Assembly (NCBI GenBank): GCA_036491415.1
Contig: DASXCC010000250.1
Location: 1-53,227, forward strand
DNA length: 53,227 nucleotides
Reading direction: 5' to 3'
From: JAICKN01 sp036491415
Lineage (GTDB): Bacteria; Acidobacteriota; Terriglobia; Terriglobales; Acidobacteriaceae
A model generated the notes under the pieces. The model had not been told where the DNA came from, searched no databases, and worked only from the letters and a program-made list of their open reading frames with translations. Shown piece by piece: positions 26,166-35,042 of this stretch. A program made the translations under genes and the position numbers. Numbering within the stretch: the first letter of the stretch is position 1; every line of letters starts with the position of its first letter.

Positions 26166-28298
26166 ATGAGCACCCATACCCTGAATTCCCTTTCTCGCGC
26201 GGCTTCTTCCTATCTTCGTTCGGCCATGCAGCAACCGGTGCAATGGCACGAGTGGAGCGAGGAAGCATTTAGCAAAGCGCAGCAGGAAAACAAGCCCATT
26301 CTGCTCGACATCGGCGCAGTGTGGTGCCATTGGTGTCACGTAATGGACCGCGAATCGTATGACGATCCGGAAATTGCTCAACTCATCAATGAACGCTTTA
26401 TAGCGATCAAGGTGGACCGCGATGAGCGACCGGACATCGACAGCCGCTATCAAGTCGCTGTGCAGGCGGTTAGCGGGCAAGGCGGATGGCCTTTGACCGC
26501 GTTCCTCACTCCCAACGGCAAACCGTTTTATGGAGGAACCTACTTCCCTCCCGATGATCATTACGGGCGGCCCAGCTTCCGGCGCGTTTTAACAGCAATT
26601 TCCGATGCGTACCACACTAAAAATAGCGATGTGATGGACCAGGCGAAGATGGTGGAAAATGCCATCGCGCAGTCGGAGACGCATACCGCAGGGCGAGGCC
26701 AATTTTCTGCGGCTATCGTCGGCGACATCGTCGCTGCTGCGGTGAAAATGTTCGATGCGAACTTCGGCGGATTTGGCAGCGCCCCGAAATTTTTCCATCC
26801 TTCGATGATTGATGTGCTGATCGATCAATATGGGCAGAGCGGCGAGGAAAAGTTGCGCGAAGTTTTCGTGGCAACATTGGAAAAGATGGCCGGTGGTGGA
26901 GTATATGACCAGCTTGCCGGCGGCTTCCATCGCTACTCGGTCGATGAGCGCTGGATTGTTCCGCATTTCGAAAAGATGGCATACGACAATTCAGAACTGC
27001 TAAAAAACTACGTTCACGCTTATCAGGCCACGGGATCGGATTTTTTTGCCAGCGTGGCGAAGGACATTATCCGCTGGATGGATGAATGGTTGAGCGACCG
27101 CGAGCATAGCGGGTTTTACGCCTCGCAGGATGCCGACATCAACATGGACGATGACGGCGATTATTTCACCTGGACGCTCAACGAAGCCAAGGCCGCCCTC
27201 AGCAAAGAAGAATTGGCCGTGGCCAGTCTGCACTATGACATCAACGAAGTCGGCGAGATGCACCATGATCCGTCGAAGAATGTCTTATACGTGCGTGTTT
27301 CGATCCAAGAAATTGCCAAGCAGCTGCATCAATCTGAGGGGCAAGTCGCCGCGGCCCTGAATTCCGCGAAAAAGAAAATGTATGCCGCGCGCTTGCAACG
27401 ACCGACGCCGTATGTGGACAAAACGGTTTACACCGGTTGGAACGCACTTTGTATTTCCGCTTATCTCGAAGCCGCGAAAATCCTGGAAATCGATTCCGCC
27501 AGGCAATTTGGATTGCGCTCTCTCGACCGGGTCCTGGCAAAAGCATGGCAGCCGGCACGCGGACTGGCGCACGTTGTCGCTTATTCCGACCCAAAAGCCG
27601 AACATCGGGAAGTCGCTGGAGTTCTCGACGACTATGCATTTCTGGTGAATGCTTGCTTCGATGCGTACGAGACGACGACTGACCTGAGCTATTTCAACTT
27701 TGCGCGCAGCATCGCCGACAAAATGGTCGAAAAGTTTTACGACGAGAATGACGGCGGATTCTTCGATACACAGATTTCGTTCGATGAAAAGATTTTTGGG
27801 GTTTTGAACACCAGGCGTAAACCTTTCCAGGACTCACCGACACCCGCAGGAAATCCGGTAGCAGCTCTGGCGTTGATTCGCTTGCACGGCTATACGAATG
27901 ACACCAGCTATCGCGAAAAAGCCGAGCGCACGCTGGAACTTCTTGCTGGAACTGCTGGACAGTATGGAATCTTCGCTGCGACCTACGGCATTGCTGCCAT
28001 TCATTTCGCTCGTCCGCATTCGCAGGTTGTAGTGTTGGGGAAAGACGAAGAAGCGAACCAACTTTATAAAGCTGCGCTGCAGCCATTTATTTACGGCAAA
28101 ACGGTCCTGCACTTGAATCCTGAAGCGGCGATCGCGCAGAATCTGCCGTCAGCACTGGCGGAAACCATTCCAAATTTGCCTGTCGTGAAAGAGAAGAAAT
28201 CCGCGGCGGTGGTATGCGCGAACTTTGCCTGCCAGCCGCCAATTTTTAACGCGCAGACCTTAGCGAAAGAACTTCAACCGAATCAATGTAAGCGTTAA
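26166..28298 (+). CDS. DUF255 thioredoxin-domain protein (YyaL/SPATA20 family)
   Basis: 710 residues, close to the family norm. The N-terminal thioredoxin-like domain (residues about 15-175) has the motif IGAVWCHWCHVMDRESY with a CxxC pair at about residues 55-58, and DRDERPDIDSRYQ, both family signatures. The large remaining part is an (alpha/alpha)6 glycosidase-like barrel: VYDQLAGGFHRYSVDERWIVPHFEKM, DADINMDDDGDYFTWT, YTGWNALCISAYLEA and ARPHSQVVVLG. The family is widespread but its activity is not established; a link to sugar epimerase-like or redox function has been suggested from folds. Its stop is directly next to the stop of the convergent gene. Confidence 0.9.
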   Translation: MSTHTLNSLSRAASSYLRSAMQQPVQWHEWSEEAFSKAQQENKPILLDIGAVWCHWCHVMDRESYDDPEIAQLINERFIAIKVDRDERPDIDSRYQVAVQAVSGQGGWPLTAFLTPNGKPFYGGTYFPPDDHYGRPSFRRVLTAISDAYHTKNSDVMDQAKMVENAIAQSETHTAGRGQFSAAIVGDIVAAAVKMFDANFGGFGSAPKFFHPSMIDVLIDQYGQSGEEKLREVFVATLEKMAGGGVYDQLAGGFHRYSVDERWIVPHFEKMAYDNSELLKNYVHAYQATGSDFFASVAKDIIRWMDEWLSDREHSGFYASQDADINMDDDGDYFTWTLNEAKAALSKEELAVASLHYDINEVGEMHHDPSKNVLYVRVSIQEIAKQLHQSEGQVAAALNSAKKKMYAARLQRPTPYVDKTVYTGWNALCISAYLEAAKILEIDSARQFGLRSLDRVLAKAWQPARGLAHVVAYSDPKAEHREVAGVLDDYAFLVNACFDAYETTTDLSYFNFARSIADKMVEKFYDENDGGFFDTQISFDEKIFGVLNTRRKPFQDSPTPAGNPVAALALIRLHGYTNDTSYREKAERTLELLAGTAGQYGIFAATYGIAAIHFARPHSQVVVLGKDEEANQLYKAALQPFIYGKTVLHLNPEAAIAQNLPSALAETIPNLPVVKEKKSAAVVCANFACQPPIFNAQTLAKELQPNQCKR

Positions 28299-29213
28299 TT
28301 AATTCGAAAGTGGATACGCGTTGTGCTGTTTGACGAGCGAATCGCGAATCGATTGCGCCGGCCGTTTTTGACCTAACTCTTCTTCTAAAGTACGGGCTGC
28401 ATCATCCTGCGAACGCGAAAGTACGGCGTCCACCATGTTTTCGAAGCGTGGGATCAAGGCGTCCCCCGTCTGAGGATGCTGGATGTCGCTCAAGCTATCT
28501 TCCCAACGCTGCGAGGTGAGCAACGAATTTACCGGCTCGCGGGCAGCTTGTTTGTTCAGCATGTGGAAGAGCCATAACAAAATGACTCCGTCGTAAGCGA
28601 CAGCGGTCGTTAATGCGAGTGAAATTTCAGTGATGAAAGAGCCGGAGTGCAACACTCCAGCGACAATCTGCACGCCAGCAAAAGCGCCAAATCCCGCGGC
28701 GACACCCAGGCTGCTCTGTTTCGGCGATGTGCCCAGATATTTGCAGAACATCAACAGGAACAAAACCAGACCGCATTGTGTTACGCGCAAGCAACGGTCC
28801 AGGGTAAAGACCGCCTCCCCGAAGAGCGAGGCGTGCATGGCCGGGCTTTCAAAGGTGATCACGCAGGCTACCAGCATCATGACAACTGCGGCCCAGCGAA
28901 ATAGTACCTTGCCTAAATCACGAAGGGTATGAAAATAACGGAATGATTCCAGGAAGACTTCGTAAATCACGAACAGACCAAAGACCAAGCTGGCCGTGGT
29001 AAGCGTGCCATCGACGTATGTGAAGACCTTGGGACTGAACAAGCGCGCCGGGAAAAGCACGGCAAACGCTACGACCTGAAAAATGGTGTAAGCAAAGAAG
29101 ACTGGAAACCGGCGTGACAGCTTTCGCCACGCGATAATCCCCGCGGTAATGGTTTGCAGAATTGGTTGCATAACCCACACTGAGTAATAAGCAACCTCTG
29201 GTCCCGGGTTCAT
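28299..29213 (-). CDS. Seven-TM hypothetical protein
   Basis: 304 residues with about seven hydrophobic segments (roughly 12-30, 38-57, 70-92, 107-125, 140-160, 170-190 and 200-222) and a soluble, charged 75-residue C-terminal tail containing GDALIPRFENMVDAVLSRSQDD. I recognise no characterised family; in my memory similar 7TM proteins occur in many copies in Acidobacteriota, but this was not checked. The ATG at 29211-29213 has GGAG eight bases upstream, and a potentially structured leader precedes it. Stop codons of this gene and the DUF255 gene abut inside the palindrome TTAATTAA (28295-28302). Confidence 0.7.
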   Translation of the reverse strand: MNPGPEVAYYSVWVMQPILQTITAGIIAWRKLSRRFPVFFAYTIFQVVAFAVLFPARLFSPKVFTYVDGTLTTASLVFGLFVIYEVFLESFRYFHTLRDLGKVLFRWAAVVMMLVACVITFESPAMHASLFGEAVFTLDRCLRVTQCGLVLFLLMFCKYLGTSPKQSSLGVAAGFGAFAGVQIVAGVLHSGSFITEISLALTTAVAYDGVILLWLFHMLNKQAAREPVNSLLTSQRWEDSLSDIQHPQTGDALIPRFENMVDAVLSRSQDDAARTLEEELGQKRPAQSIRDSLVKQHNAYPLSN

Positions 29214-29216
29214 TAA

Positions 29217-29310
29217 CTCGGCTCCGTAGGTACCCCGCCAACAACGGCGAGTGCAGCCAAGAATTGGGGTTTCCTGACTTGCGAGGAAAACTTTAGCAGC
29301 TTTCCCTTTA
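29217..29310 (-). promoter_or_regulatory. Structured 5' leader, candidate riboswitch (partly GEMM-like)
   Basis: In the minus-strand transcript an 8-bp stem is possible between 29306-29299 and 29291-29284 (GGGAAAGC with GTTTTCCT, two wobbles, 7-base loop). Next comes CTCGCAAGTCAGGAAACC, then ACCCC (29270-29266) that can pair with GGGGT (29236-29232), and inside it a short CGCC/GGCG hairpin. The pieces CGCAA, GGAAACC and GGCGGGGTACC look like parts of the cyclic-di-GMP-I (GEMM) consensus. However, the GAAA tetraloop hairpin is not clear. The ribosome site GGAG (29225-29222) lies at its 3' edge, so translational control is conceivable. Confidence 0.3.
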
Positions 29311-29461
29311 GTTTCAAACGAACTCTAGTTACTCAAGGTAACATTACCCTGATCTCTTGTAACTGGCTGAAAATAAAGAGTGGGATTTTAAGATTTTTCT
29401 AATCAATTAAAGATTGCTGTTACGAATGCAGGACAAACGTTTTCATTCATTGCAAAAAACT

Positions 29462-30937
29462 TCACACAGAAGTACTGGAGATGACGAAAGAGTTTTCAGG
29501 CAGCATGGATGGCATCTGATTTGTGTGGTGATTTGTGAGAATCACATTAAAACCTGAGTATGAATTGAGGCTGTTCCAGATGGGCGGAATGACTTCGTTT
29601 TGATCCGCTTTCAAACTACGAGGCTGAACCAATGCCAGGTAGTGCAGGAAGGCGAAGACATCCGGATTGCCGTCATAATCCTGCGCTACAAAAGACAACT
29701 GGATATTCGCCCGGGAAAAATGCCAACTGAGGGACGCTGTGGTTTGCACAAATTGTTCGTAAGCGGATTGGCTCAGACTTCCAGCAACAGGATTGTCGAA
29801 GACAATGCGTAGTTTTCGGTCTTCATCGCGCGCAAATTCGCGGACTTTCAGAGAGCCGGATTTCGCCGTGGCTTTCCAATCCACGTGGCGGGAAGAATCT
29901 TCCGGCGTGCAATCGCGAATGGAATAAAGTTCCGCGCCTCGCCCGCGAAGAAAAGTTTCCAACTCGCCGCTGATCTGCGGGAGTATTTCGGACATCCGAT
30001 CCACCGGCTGGATGGAGGGATAAACGATCATCTCGCTTTCGCTCGGCACATTGCGCGTTTTCCGGAGGAATGCAAACGGGAACCGCGTGGAAAGCCCGAA
30101 TCCCTTTTGCTGAAAACGCCCGCGCTGCGGAAACAAAAGATGAATATCTGCTCGCTGGCTGGATCCCGGCGCGATGTAAGGAAAGTACACCGGACTTTGC
30201 AGAAGATTCTTTGCCGGCGCATCTTCAGCGGCGACACGCTTCAGCTTCCAATCCGCCAATTTGAACCACTGTTTTTCGGGCGCCGAAGCAAAGGGAAATC
30301 CAAAGGTAGACCTCACCCAGCGCAATCGCTTTTCGATTTTTTCCTTCGTAGCGGAAACCACACTCAGAGAGATCGCCGGGATCAAACGTCTCGGATTCCT
30401 CACGATGATGCTGCCGGGCGCATTTTCGCCGGCGAAAACGTGCTCGGTAAGGCGGACGTCAAGTTCGAGATCAGAAAGTGCAATTGCCGAAACAACACCG
30501 GAAACCAAAATCGCGCCCAGCATGCAAGCCACGACAATGTAGAGCAAATTGTTACCCGTGTTCAGGGCGGCGATTCCAATCACTAAAACTGCCAAGACAT
30601 AAACGATTCCGGCGCGGGTAACTTCGTAGTCGAAGGTATGGCGAATTCGGGCGACGGCGACTCTTTTTGCAAGATAAGGAACGGTCGTCAGGCCGACGAA
30701 TGTGGCCAGCAATAAAGCCAGCGAAGCGAGGACCAGCGTAGCCCAGAGATTCCCGGCATCGCGCGAAACAGTTGAAAAGAGCGCCGCGGCGAAAGCCAAG
30801 CCTAAGCCAACGATGGCCAGCAGAAAGCGAATCCAGACTTCGGGAATGCCCCAGAAAGACAGGCTGTGCGTTTTACCGGAATTGGCTTTGCCGGAAGTCA
30901 TTTTACCGGAAGTCACGGATTGAAAAGCCTGCTCCAT
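29462..30937 (-). CDS. DUF58 domain protein with N-terminal membrane helices
   Basis: 491 residues. After a Ser-Gly-Lys-rich N-terminus there are about four membrane helices (roughly 32-52, 60-90, 112-132, 135-165). The cytosolic or periplasmic C-terminal half has the DUF58 signature LYSIRDCTPEDSSRHVDWKA (about residues 345-365) followed by SGSLKVREFARDEDRKLRIVFDN, the start of a von Willebrand-A-like fold. DUF58 proteins are usually encoded with MoxR AAA ATPases and transglutaminase-like proteins and take part in stress-linked enzyme maturation. No MoxR gene is seen here, so this copy is an orphan. The 7TM gene lies downstream on the same strand after 248 bases. Confidence 0.88.
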   Translation of the reverse strand: MEQAFQSVTSGKMTSGKANSGKTHSLSFWGIPEVWIRFLLAIVGLGLAFAAALFSTVSRDAGNLWATLVLASLALLLATFVGLTTVPYLAKRVAVARIRHTFDYEVTRAGIVYVLAVLVIGIAALNTGNNLLYIVVACMLGAILVSGVVSAIALSDLELDVRLTEHVFAGENAPGSIIVRNPRRLIPAISLSVVSATKEKIEKRLRWVRSTFGFPFASAPEKQWFKLADWKLKRVAAEDAPAKNLLQSPVYFPYIAPGSSQRADIHLLFPQRGRFQQKGFGLSTRFPFAFLRKTRNVPSESEMIVYPSIQPVDRMSEILPQISGELETFLRGRGAELYSIRDCTPEDSSRHVDWKATAKSGSLKVREFARDEDRKLRIVFDNPVAGSLSQSAYEQFVQTTASLSWHFSRANIQLSFVAQDYDGNPDVFAFLHYLALVQPRSLKADQNEVIPPIWNSLNSYSGFNVILTNHHTNQMPSMLPENSFVISSTSV

Positions 30938-31026
30938 AGTTCGCCCGCTGCGTGAGGGTAACAGTCAGAAAAGGCGCATAGCAATGGAATTGCAGCTACA
31001 GCAAAGCGACAGTAACGTCACCATTT

Positions 31027-31872
31027 TTATTTCCCACAAAGAAACTTCAGCATGGCTTTAGCGAATTCATTTGGCGCTTCCTCGTAGGGCAGGTGCCCCA
31101 CACCATCAAATGTCACCAGTTCGCTGCGCTGGAAATTTTCGCGAAGTTTGGGCGCGGAACTCAAATACACCGCTCCGTCCTGCTTCCCCCAAATCAATAG
31201 AACGGGAATGTGACGGATGTTTGGCAGAATTTTTTCCAGATAACGAATATCCGCATTCCAGGTACGCAGGATTTGCAATGCATGTTGCAGCACTCCGGGC
31301 CTGCACAAAATTGCCGAGTAACCCGCGATACTATCCGGAGGAATGCTGTGCTCTCCGCCGAAAACCCTGCGAATAAAATGCCCTTGCGCGGCTTGCAGAA
31401 ATGGATAGAGCCGTAAAAAAAGCGGGGCAATTAAGGAATTCGACAAAAACGGCGCGATCCTCCTGCCGTGCGCTGACCATGGATTGACTGGCGCCACCAG
31501 CACCAGCCGCGAAAACCTGCCCGGAGCACTGGAAGCCGCCACCATGGCCTCTGCTCCCCCATAGGAGGTCGCTACCAGATCACAGGATGGAAGTTGCAGG
31601 GCATCCAGAACCCGCAGAAAACGTTCTGCGTTTGAGTGAAGATCGGACTTCATATTCGGGGAGCAATCCGAAAATCCCGAGCCGGGCATGTCCAGGGCAT
31701 AAACGGTGAAGTGTTGCGCGAGCTTGGGCATTACCAATCGCCACGAAAAGGAGTACGCCACCAATCCATGAAGCAGCACCAGCGGAGGTCCCGTCCCTGC
31801 GCACAAGTAACGCATGCGAGCGCCATCCACGGTGATCCAATGTTCGGAACTGGACAACTGACAAACCCTCAC
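31027..31872 (-). CDS. Alpha/beta hydrolase fold protein
   Basis: 281 residues from a GTG start at 31872. The HG oxyanion motif LVLLHGLVAYSFSWRLV is at residues 31-47, ALDMPGSGFSD at about 74, the nucleophile elbow DLVATSYGGAEAM with Ser at about 104, the acid Asp in IWGKQDGAVY (about 230) and the His in GVGHLPYEE (about 255). The triad is complete. The elbow has Ala in the first Gly position of GxSxG (ATSYG). Substrate is unknown; dehalogenase, epoxide hydrolase and esterase members share this layout. It is separated from DUF58 by 89 bases on the same strand. Confidence 0.85.
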   Translation of the reverse strand: MRVCQLSSSEHWITVDGARMRYLCAGTGPPLVLLHGLVAYSFSWRLVMPKLAQHFTVYALDMPGSGFSDCSPNMKSDLHSNAERFLRVLDALQLPSCDLVATSYGGAEAMVAASSAPGRFSRLVLVAPVNPWSAHGRRIAPFLSNSLIAPLFLRLYPFLQAAQGHFIRRVFGGEHSIPPDSIAGYSAILCRPGVLQHALQILRTWNADIRYLEKILPNIRHIPVLLIWGKQDGAVYLSSAPKLRENFQRSELVTFDGVGHLPYEEAPNEFAKAMLKFLCGK

Positions 31873-31963
31873 TATTTGGATTCTGTTTCCCCGACAAAAA
31901 TGTGGACAACTATTTTTTCATCGACAGAGTCTATTTAACTGATATCGCCTTGTTCGCTTCTGG

Positions 31964-31991
31964 GCGGGAAGCTACGGCTTCCCGCTTTTTT
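31964..31991 (+). terminator. Strong rho-independent terminator, orphan
   Basis: A perfect 9-bp stem GCGGGAAGC (31964-31972) and GCTTCCCGC (31977-31985) with loop TACG is followed by six T residues (31986-31991) and then ATTTT. It is oriented for plus-strand transcripts. No plus-strand gene lies upstream for more than 7 kb except the distant DUF255 gene (end 28298), so the terminated transcript is unknown. Confidence 0.88.
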
Positions 31992-32066
31992 ATTTTGTAA
32001 TGAAATGCACAATATTCTTTAAAATCATTCACTTACCAAATATCACAGATTTGATACGTTAAAACA

Positions 32067-32095
32067 TAGCGATGCTTCATAAAGCAAATTATAAT
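32067..32095 (+). promoter_or_regulatory. Possible sigma-70-type promoter for the sensor kinase operon
   Basis: A perfect TATAAT is found at 32090-32095, inside the AT-rich 157-base region between the terminator and the kinase start at 32148. Seventeen bases upstream the -35 region is weak (TAGCGA at 32067-32072). GCTT-CATA-AAGC dyad lies between them. This would give a leader of about 45 bases. Confidence 0.4.
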
Positions 32096-32147
32096 AGTCC
32101 AAGTCATTGATCGTAAGAGACTTATAAACTTCATTTGTTCGCAACAC

Positions 32148-35042
32148 ATGGCAGCTAACGTGCACAATCCGCCTAAGGGGAGTTCCGCTTCTTCGCTTCC
32201 AACAAGCACTCGATCTATGGATCGCGATTTTCAAGTTCGCTTCACGACGATTGTGCTGGGTCTGCTAACCACAGCCGCTATCGCTCTTGGCTGGATTAAC
32301 TTCCAGAAAGAGTGGGATTTCCAAACCCCGACCGACCAGGTTTGGTGGATTGAGCAGAATGGAAAACTGACTGCCGATCGCGTGGAAGAAAGCGGACCGG
32401 GCGACAAAGCCGGTATTAAGCCTGGCGATGTAGTGATTGCAGCCAACGAAGAGTCCGTGAAGGGCTTGCCCGACTTGGAGCGCCAGATGTTTCGTAACGG
32501 GCCCTGGTCGAAGACCACGTATTCGCTGCTGCGTGGCACCATCCCTGTAGAAGCTTCGGTCATTCTTGTTCCCAAAGATCGTTCCATCAATGGTTGGTGG
32601 CGGCTGATCGCGCTGGTTTATTTCTGTATTGGCTTATACGTTTTATTGCGCCGCTGGACGGCTCCGGGATCGCTGCACTTTTATATTTTCTGTTTAGTCT
32701 CGGCGATTTTTTATTCTTTCCGCTTCACGGGAAAGCTGAACATTTTTGATTCGACAATCTACTGGAGCAATGCGGTTGCGTGGCTCTTGCAGCCCGCTCT
32801 TTTTCTGCATTTCGTCCTCATCTTCCCAGAAAAACGCGAGTCGATAAAAAAGCACGGCTGGATTGTGCCTTTCATTTATGCGCCTGGGCTCCTGATTCTG
32901 GCGATCCATATATTCACTTTGAACCGGTTGAAAGCCAGTGAGCGCTTGCTCTGGAACCTGGATCGGCTCGAAATGAGCTATCTGGTTGCATTCTTCGCCG
33001 CGGCGGCGATGGTGTTGTGGATCAGCAACCTGCGCGCTAAAAGCACGATTTTGCGCCAGCAGTTGAAATGGGTCACGCGAGGAACAATTCTCGCTTTAAT
33101 TCCCTTCACTGTGTTTTATGCGATTCCCTTCCTGTTAGGGTCATTGCCCAATGCGGCGATGAAAGCATCGGTGCTTTCTTTAGGCTTACTGCCGTTGACG
33201 TTCGGCTACGCGATATTCCGCTACCGCCTGATGGACGTAGACTTGATCTTCAAGCGCGGCATGGTCTATGCGCTCGCAGCTGTAGCCGTGGCAGGAACGT
33301 ATTTTGCCGCGATTGGCGGGATCGCCGAGCTGGTACACGCGCGCGTGCCCAACACCGGGCCGCGAGGCTTGATTCTTGCGATCGTCGTCACCGCATTAAT
33401 TTTCGATCCGGTGCGCAAATGGATTCAGGAGCGGGTCGATCAGTTCTTCTATCGCGCGCGTTACGACTATCGCCGCACGCTGATTGAATTCGGCCGAGAA
33501 CTGAGTGCGGAAACCGACCTGAACAAAATGCTCAGTTCCGTCGTGGACCGCCTGTCACGCACATTGCTGGTCGACCGCATGGCGATCTTCATGACTGCGA
33601 GTGATCCGCAGGAACGATTCCTGTTGGTGAAATCATTTGGCATGAATCAGACCAATGCCATGGATTTCTCATTTTTGAGCGAGCCGCGTCCGGAGACGGA
33701 AGCCGGACACCTGTTCTTCGAAAACACGCATCTGGTTCCGCGTGAAAAACCGGAAGCGCAGGAAGTCATCCGCAAATTGGATTTGAATTACTACATTCCC
33801 TGCCGCGCCCAAAAGCACACCATCGCCATGCTGGGATTGGGAAAAACCGTCGCCGGCGATTTGCTCTCGAGCGAAGACGTCGATCTGCTGGAAACTTTGG
33901 CAGGCTACATCGGCATCGCCATACAGAACGCCCGGTTGTACGCTTCACTGGAACAAAAAGCTGCTGAGTACGAGCGGTTGAAAGACTTCAACGAAAACAT
34001 TGTTGAATCCATCAGCGTAGGCGTACTGGCGGTCGATCTAGCGGACCGCATTGAATCGTGGAACTCGCAGATGGAAGTGATGTACGCGCTGCCGCGATGG
34101 CAAGCGCTGGCGCGCCCACTGGGCGAAGTCTTCCCCGCTGCGTTCGTGGAAGAGTTCTACCGGGTGCGGCAAACGCCGGGCATCCATAATCTTTACAAGT
34201 TCCGCATGGAAACTCCGGCCGGAGAAACACGCATTCTGAATGTCGCGATTGCACCGCTGGTTACCCGCAAATTTAACGTAATCGGGCGATTGATCATTAT
34301 TGACGACATTACGGAACGCGTGGAACTTGAAACGCAACTTTCCCAGGCGGACAAACTTTCCTCCATCGGACTTCTGGCCGCTGGCGTGGCCCATGAAGTG
34401 AATACGCCTCTCGCGGTGATCTCCTCTTACGCGCAGATGCTGACGAAGCAATTGCAGAACGACCCGCAGAAAGGGCCGCTGATGGAGAAGATCACGCGGC
34501 AAACCTTCCGCGCGTCGGAAATTGTAAATAACCTGCTTAATTTCTCGCGCACCAGCGGAACGGAATTTGGCGACATCGATATCAACAAAGTAATTCACGA
34601 AACACTTGCGCTGTTGGAACACCAGTTCAAGACTTCGCGCATCAAAGTAGAAGACGAGCTCAAAAAGAGTCTTCCATCTATTACTGGAAATCACGGACGG
34701 TTGCAGCAGGTGTTTTTGAATTTGTTCCTCAATGCGAAAGACGCGATGCCGGAAGGTGGCACGTTGCGCATTGCAACCAGCAATGGCGATGGCGTAAGCG
34801 TAACGGTTTCCGACACAGGGTCGGGAATTTCGCAGGAATACATTCACCGCATTTACGATCCATTCTTCACCACAAAGACCGCTCCGCGTGAAAGCCAGGG
34901 CAAAGGCACTGGCTTGGGCCTCTCCGTTACATACGGAATTATTCAAGAGCACGCGGGTAAGATTCGCGTGGAGAGCCAGCCCGGAACAGGCACGACGTTC
35001 TACCTCGATTTCCCCATGACGAGGAATGCTGTCCATGTCTGA
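32148..35042 (+). CDS. PDZ / multi-TM / GAF / PAS sensor histidine kinase
   Basis: 964 residues. Domains in order: membrane helix (about 30-48); PDZ domain on the outer side (about 60-130, with ESGPGDKAGIKPGDVVIAAN); a block of about seven or eight helices (about 145-425); GAF domain (about 460-600); PAS-like domain (about 620-720, NIVESISVGVLAVD); and a NtrB-type kinase core with H-box GVAHEVNTPLAVISSYAQ (about 740), N-box NLFLNAKDAM, G1 DTGSGI and G2 GKGTGLGLS. All catalytic motifs are intact. TM-PDZ-multi-TM order recalls ComP of Bacillus, a peptide-pheromone sensor. Its 3' end overlaps the NtrC-type regulator gene by eight bases, so the two form a cognate pair. The input signal is not known. 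Confidence 0.92.
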   Translation: MAANVHNPPKGSSASSLPTSTRSMDRDFQVRFTTIVLGLLTTAAIALGWINFQKEWDFQTPTDQVWWIEQNGKLTADRVEESGPGDKAGIKPGDVVIAANEESVKGLPDLERQMFRNGPWSKTTYSLLRGTIPVEASVILVPKDRSINGWWRLIALVYFCIGLYVLLRRWTAPGSLHFYIFCLVSAIFYSFRFTGKLNIFDSTIYWSNAVAWLLQPALFLHFVLIFPEKRESIKKHGWIVPFIYAPGLLILAIHIFTLNRLKASERLLWNLDRLEMSYLVAFFAAAAMVLWISNLRAKSTILRQQLKWVTRGTILALIPFTVFYAIPFLLGSLPNAAMKASVLSLGLLPLTFGYAIFRYRLMDVDLIFKRGMVYALAAVAVAGTYFAAIGGIAELVHARVPNTGPRGLILAIVVTALIFDPVRKWIQERVDQFFYRARYDYRRTLIEFGRELSAETDLNKMLSSVVDRLSRTLLVDRMAIFMTASDPQERFLLVKSFGMNQTNAMDFSFLSEPRPETEAGHLFFENTHLVPREKPEAQEVIRKLDLNYYIPCRAQKHTIAMLGLGKTVAGDLLSSEDVDLLETLAGYIGIAIQNARLYASLEQKAAEYERLKDFNENIVESISVGVLAVDLADRIESWNSQMEVMYALPRWQALARPLGEVFPAAFVEEFYRVRQTPGIHNLYKFRMETPAGETRILNVAIAPLVTRKFNVIGRLIIIDDITERVELETQLSQADKLSSIGLLAAGVAHEVNTPLAVISSYAQMLTKQLQNDPQKGPLMEKITRQTFRASEIVNNLLNFSRTSGTEFGDIDINKVIHETLALLEHQFKTSRIKVEDELKKSLPSITGNHGRLQQVFLNLFLNAKDAMPEGGTLRIATSNGDGVSVTVSDTGSGISQEYIHRIYDPFFTTKTAPRESQGKGTGLGLSVTYGIIQEHAGKIRVESQPGTGTTFYLDFPMTRNAVHV

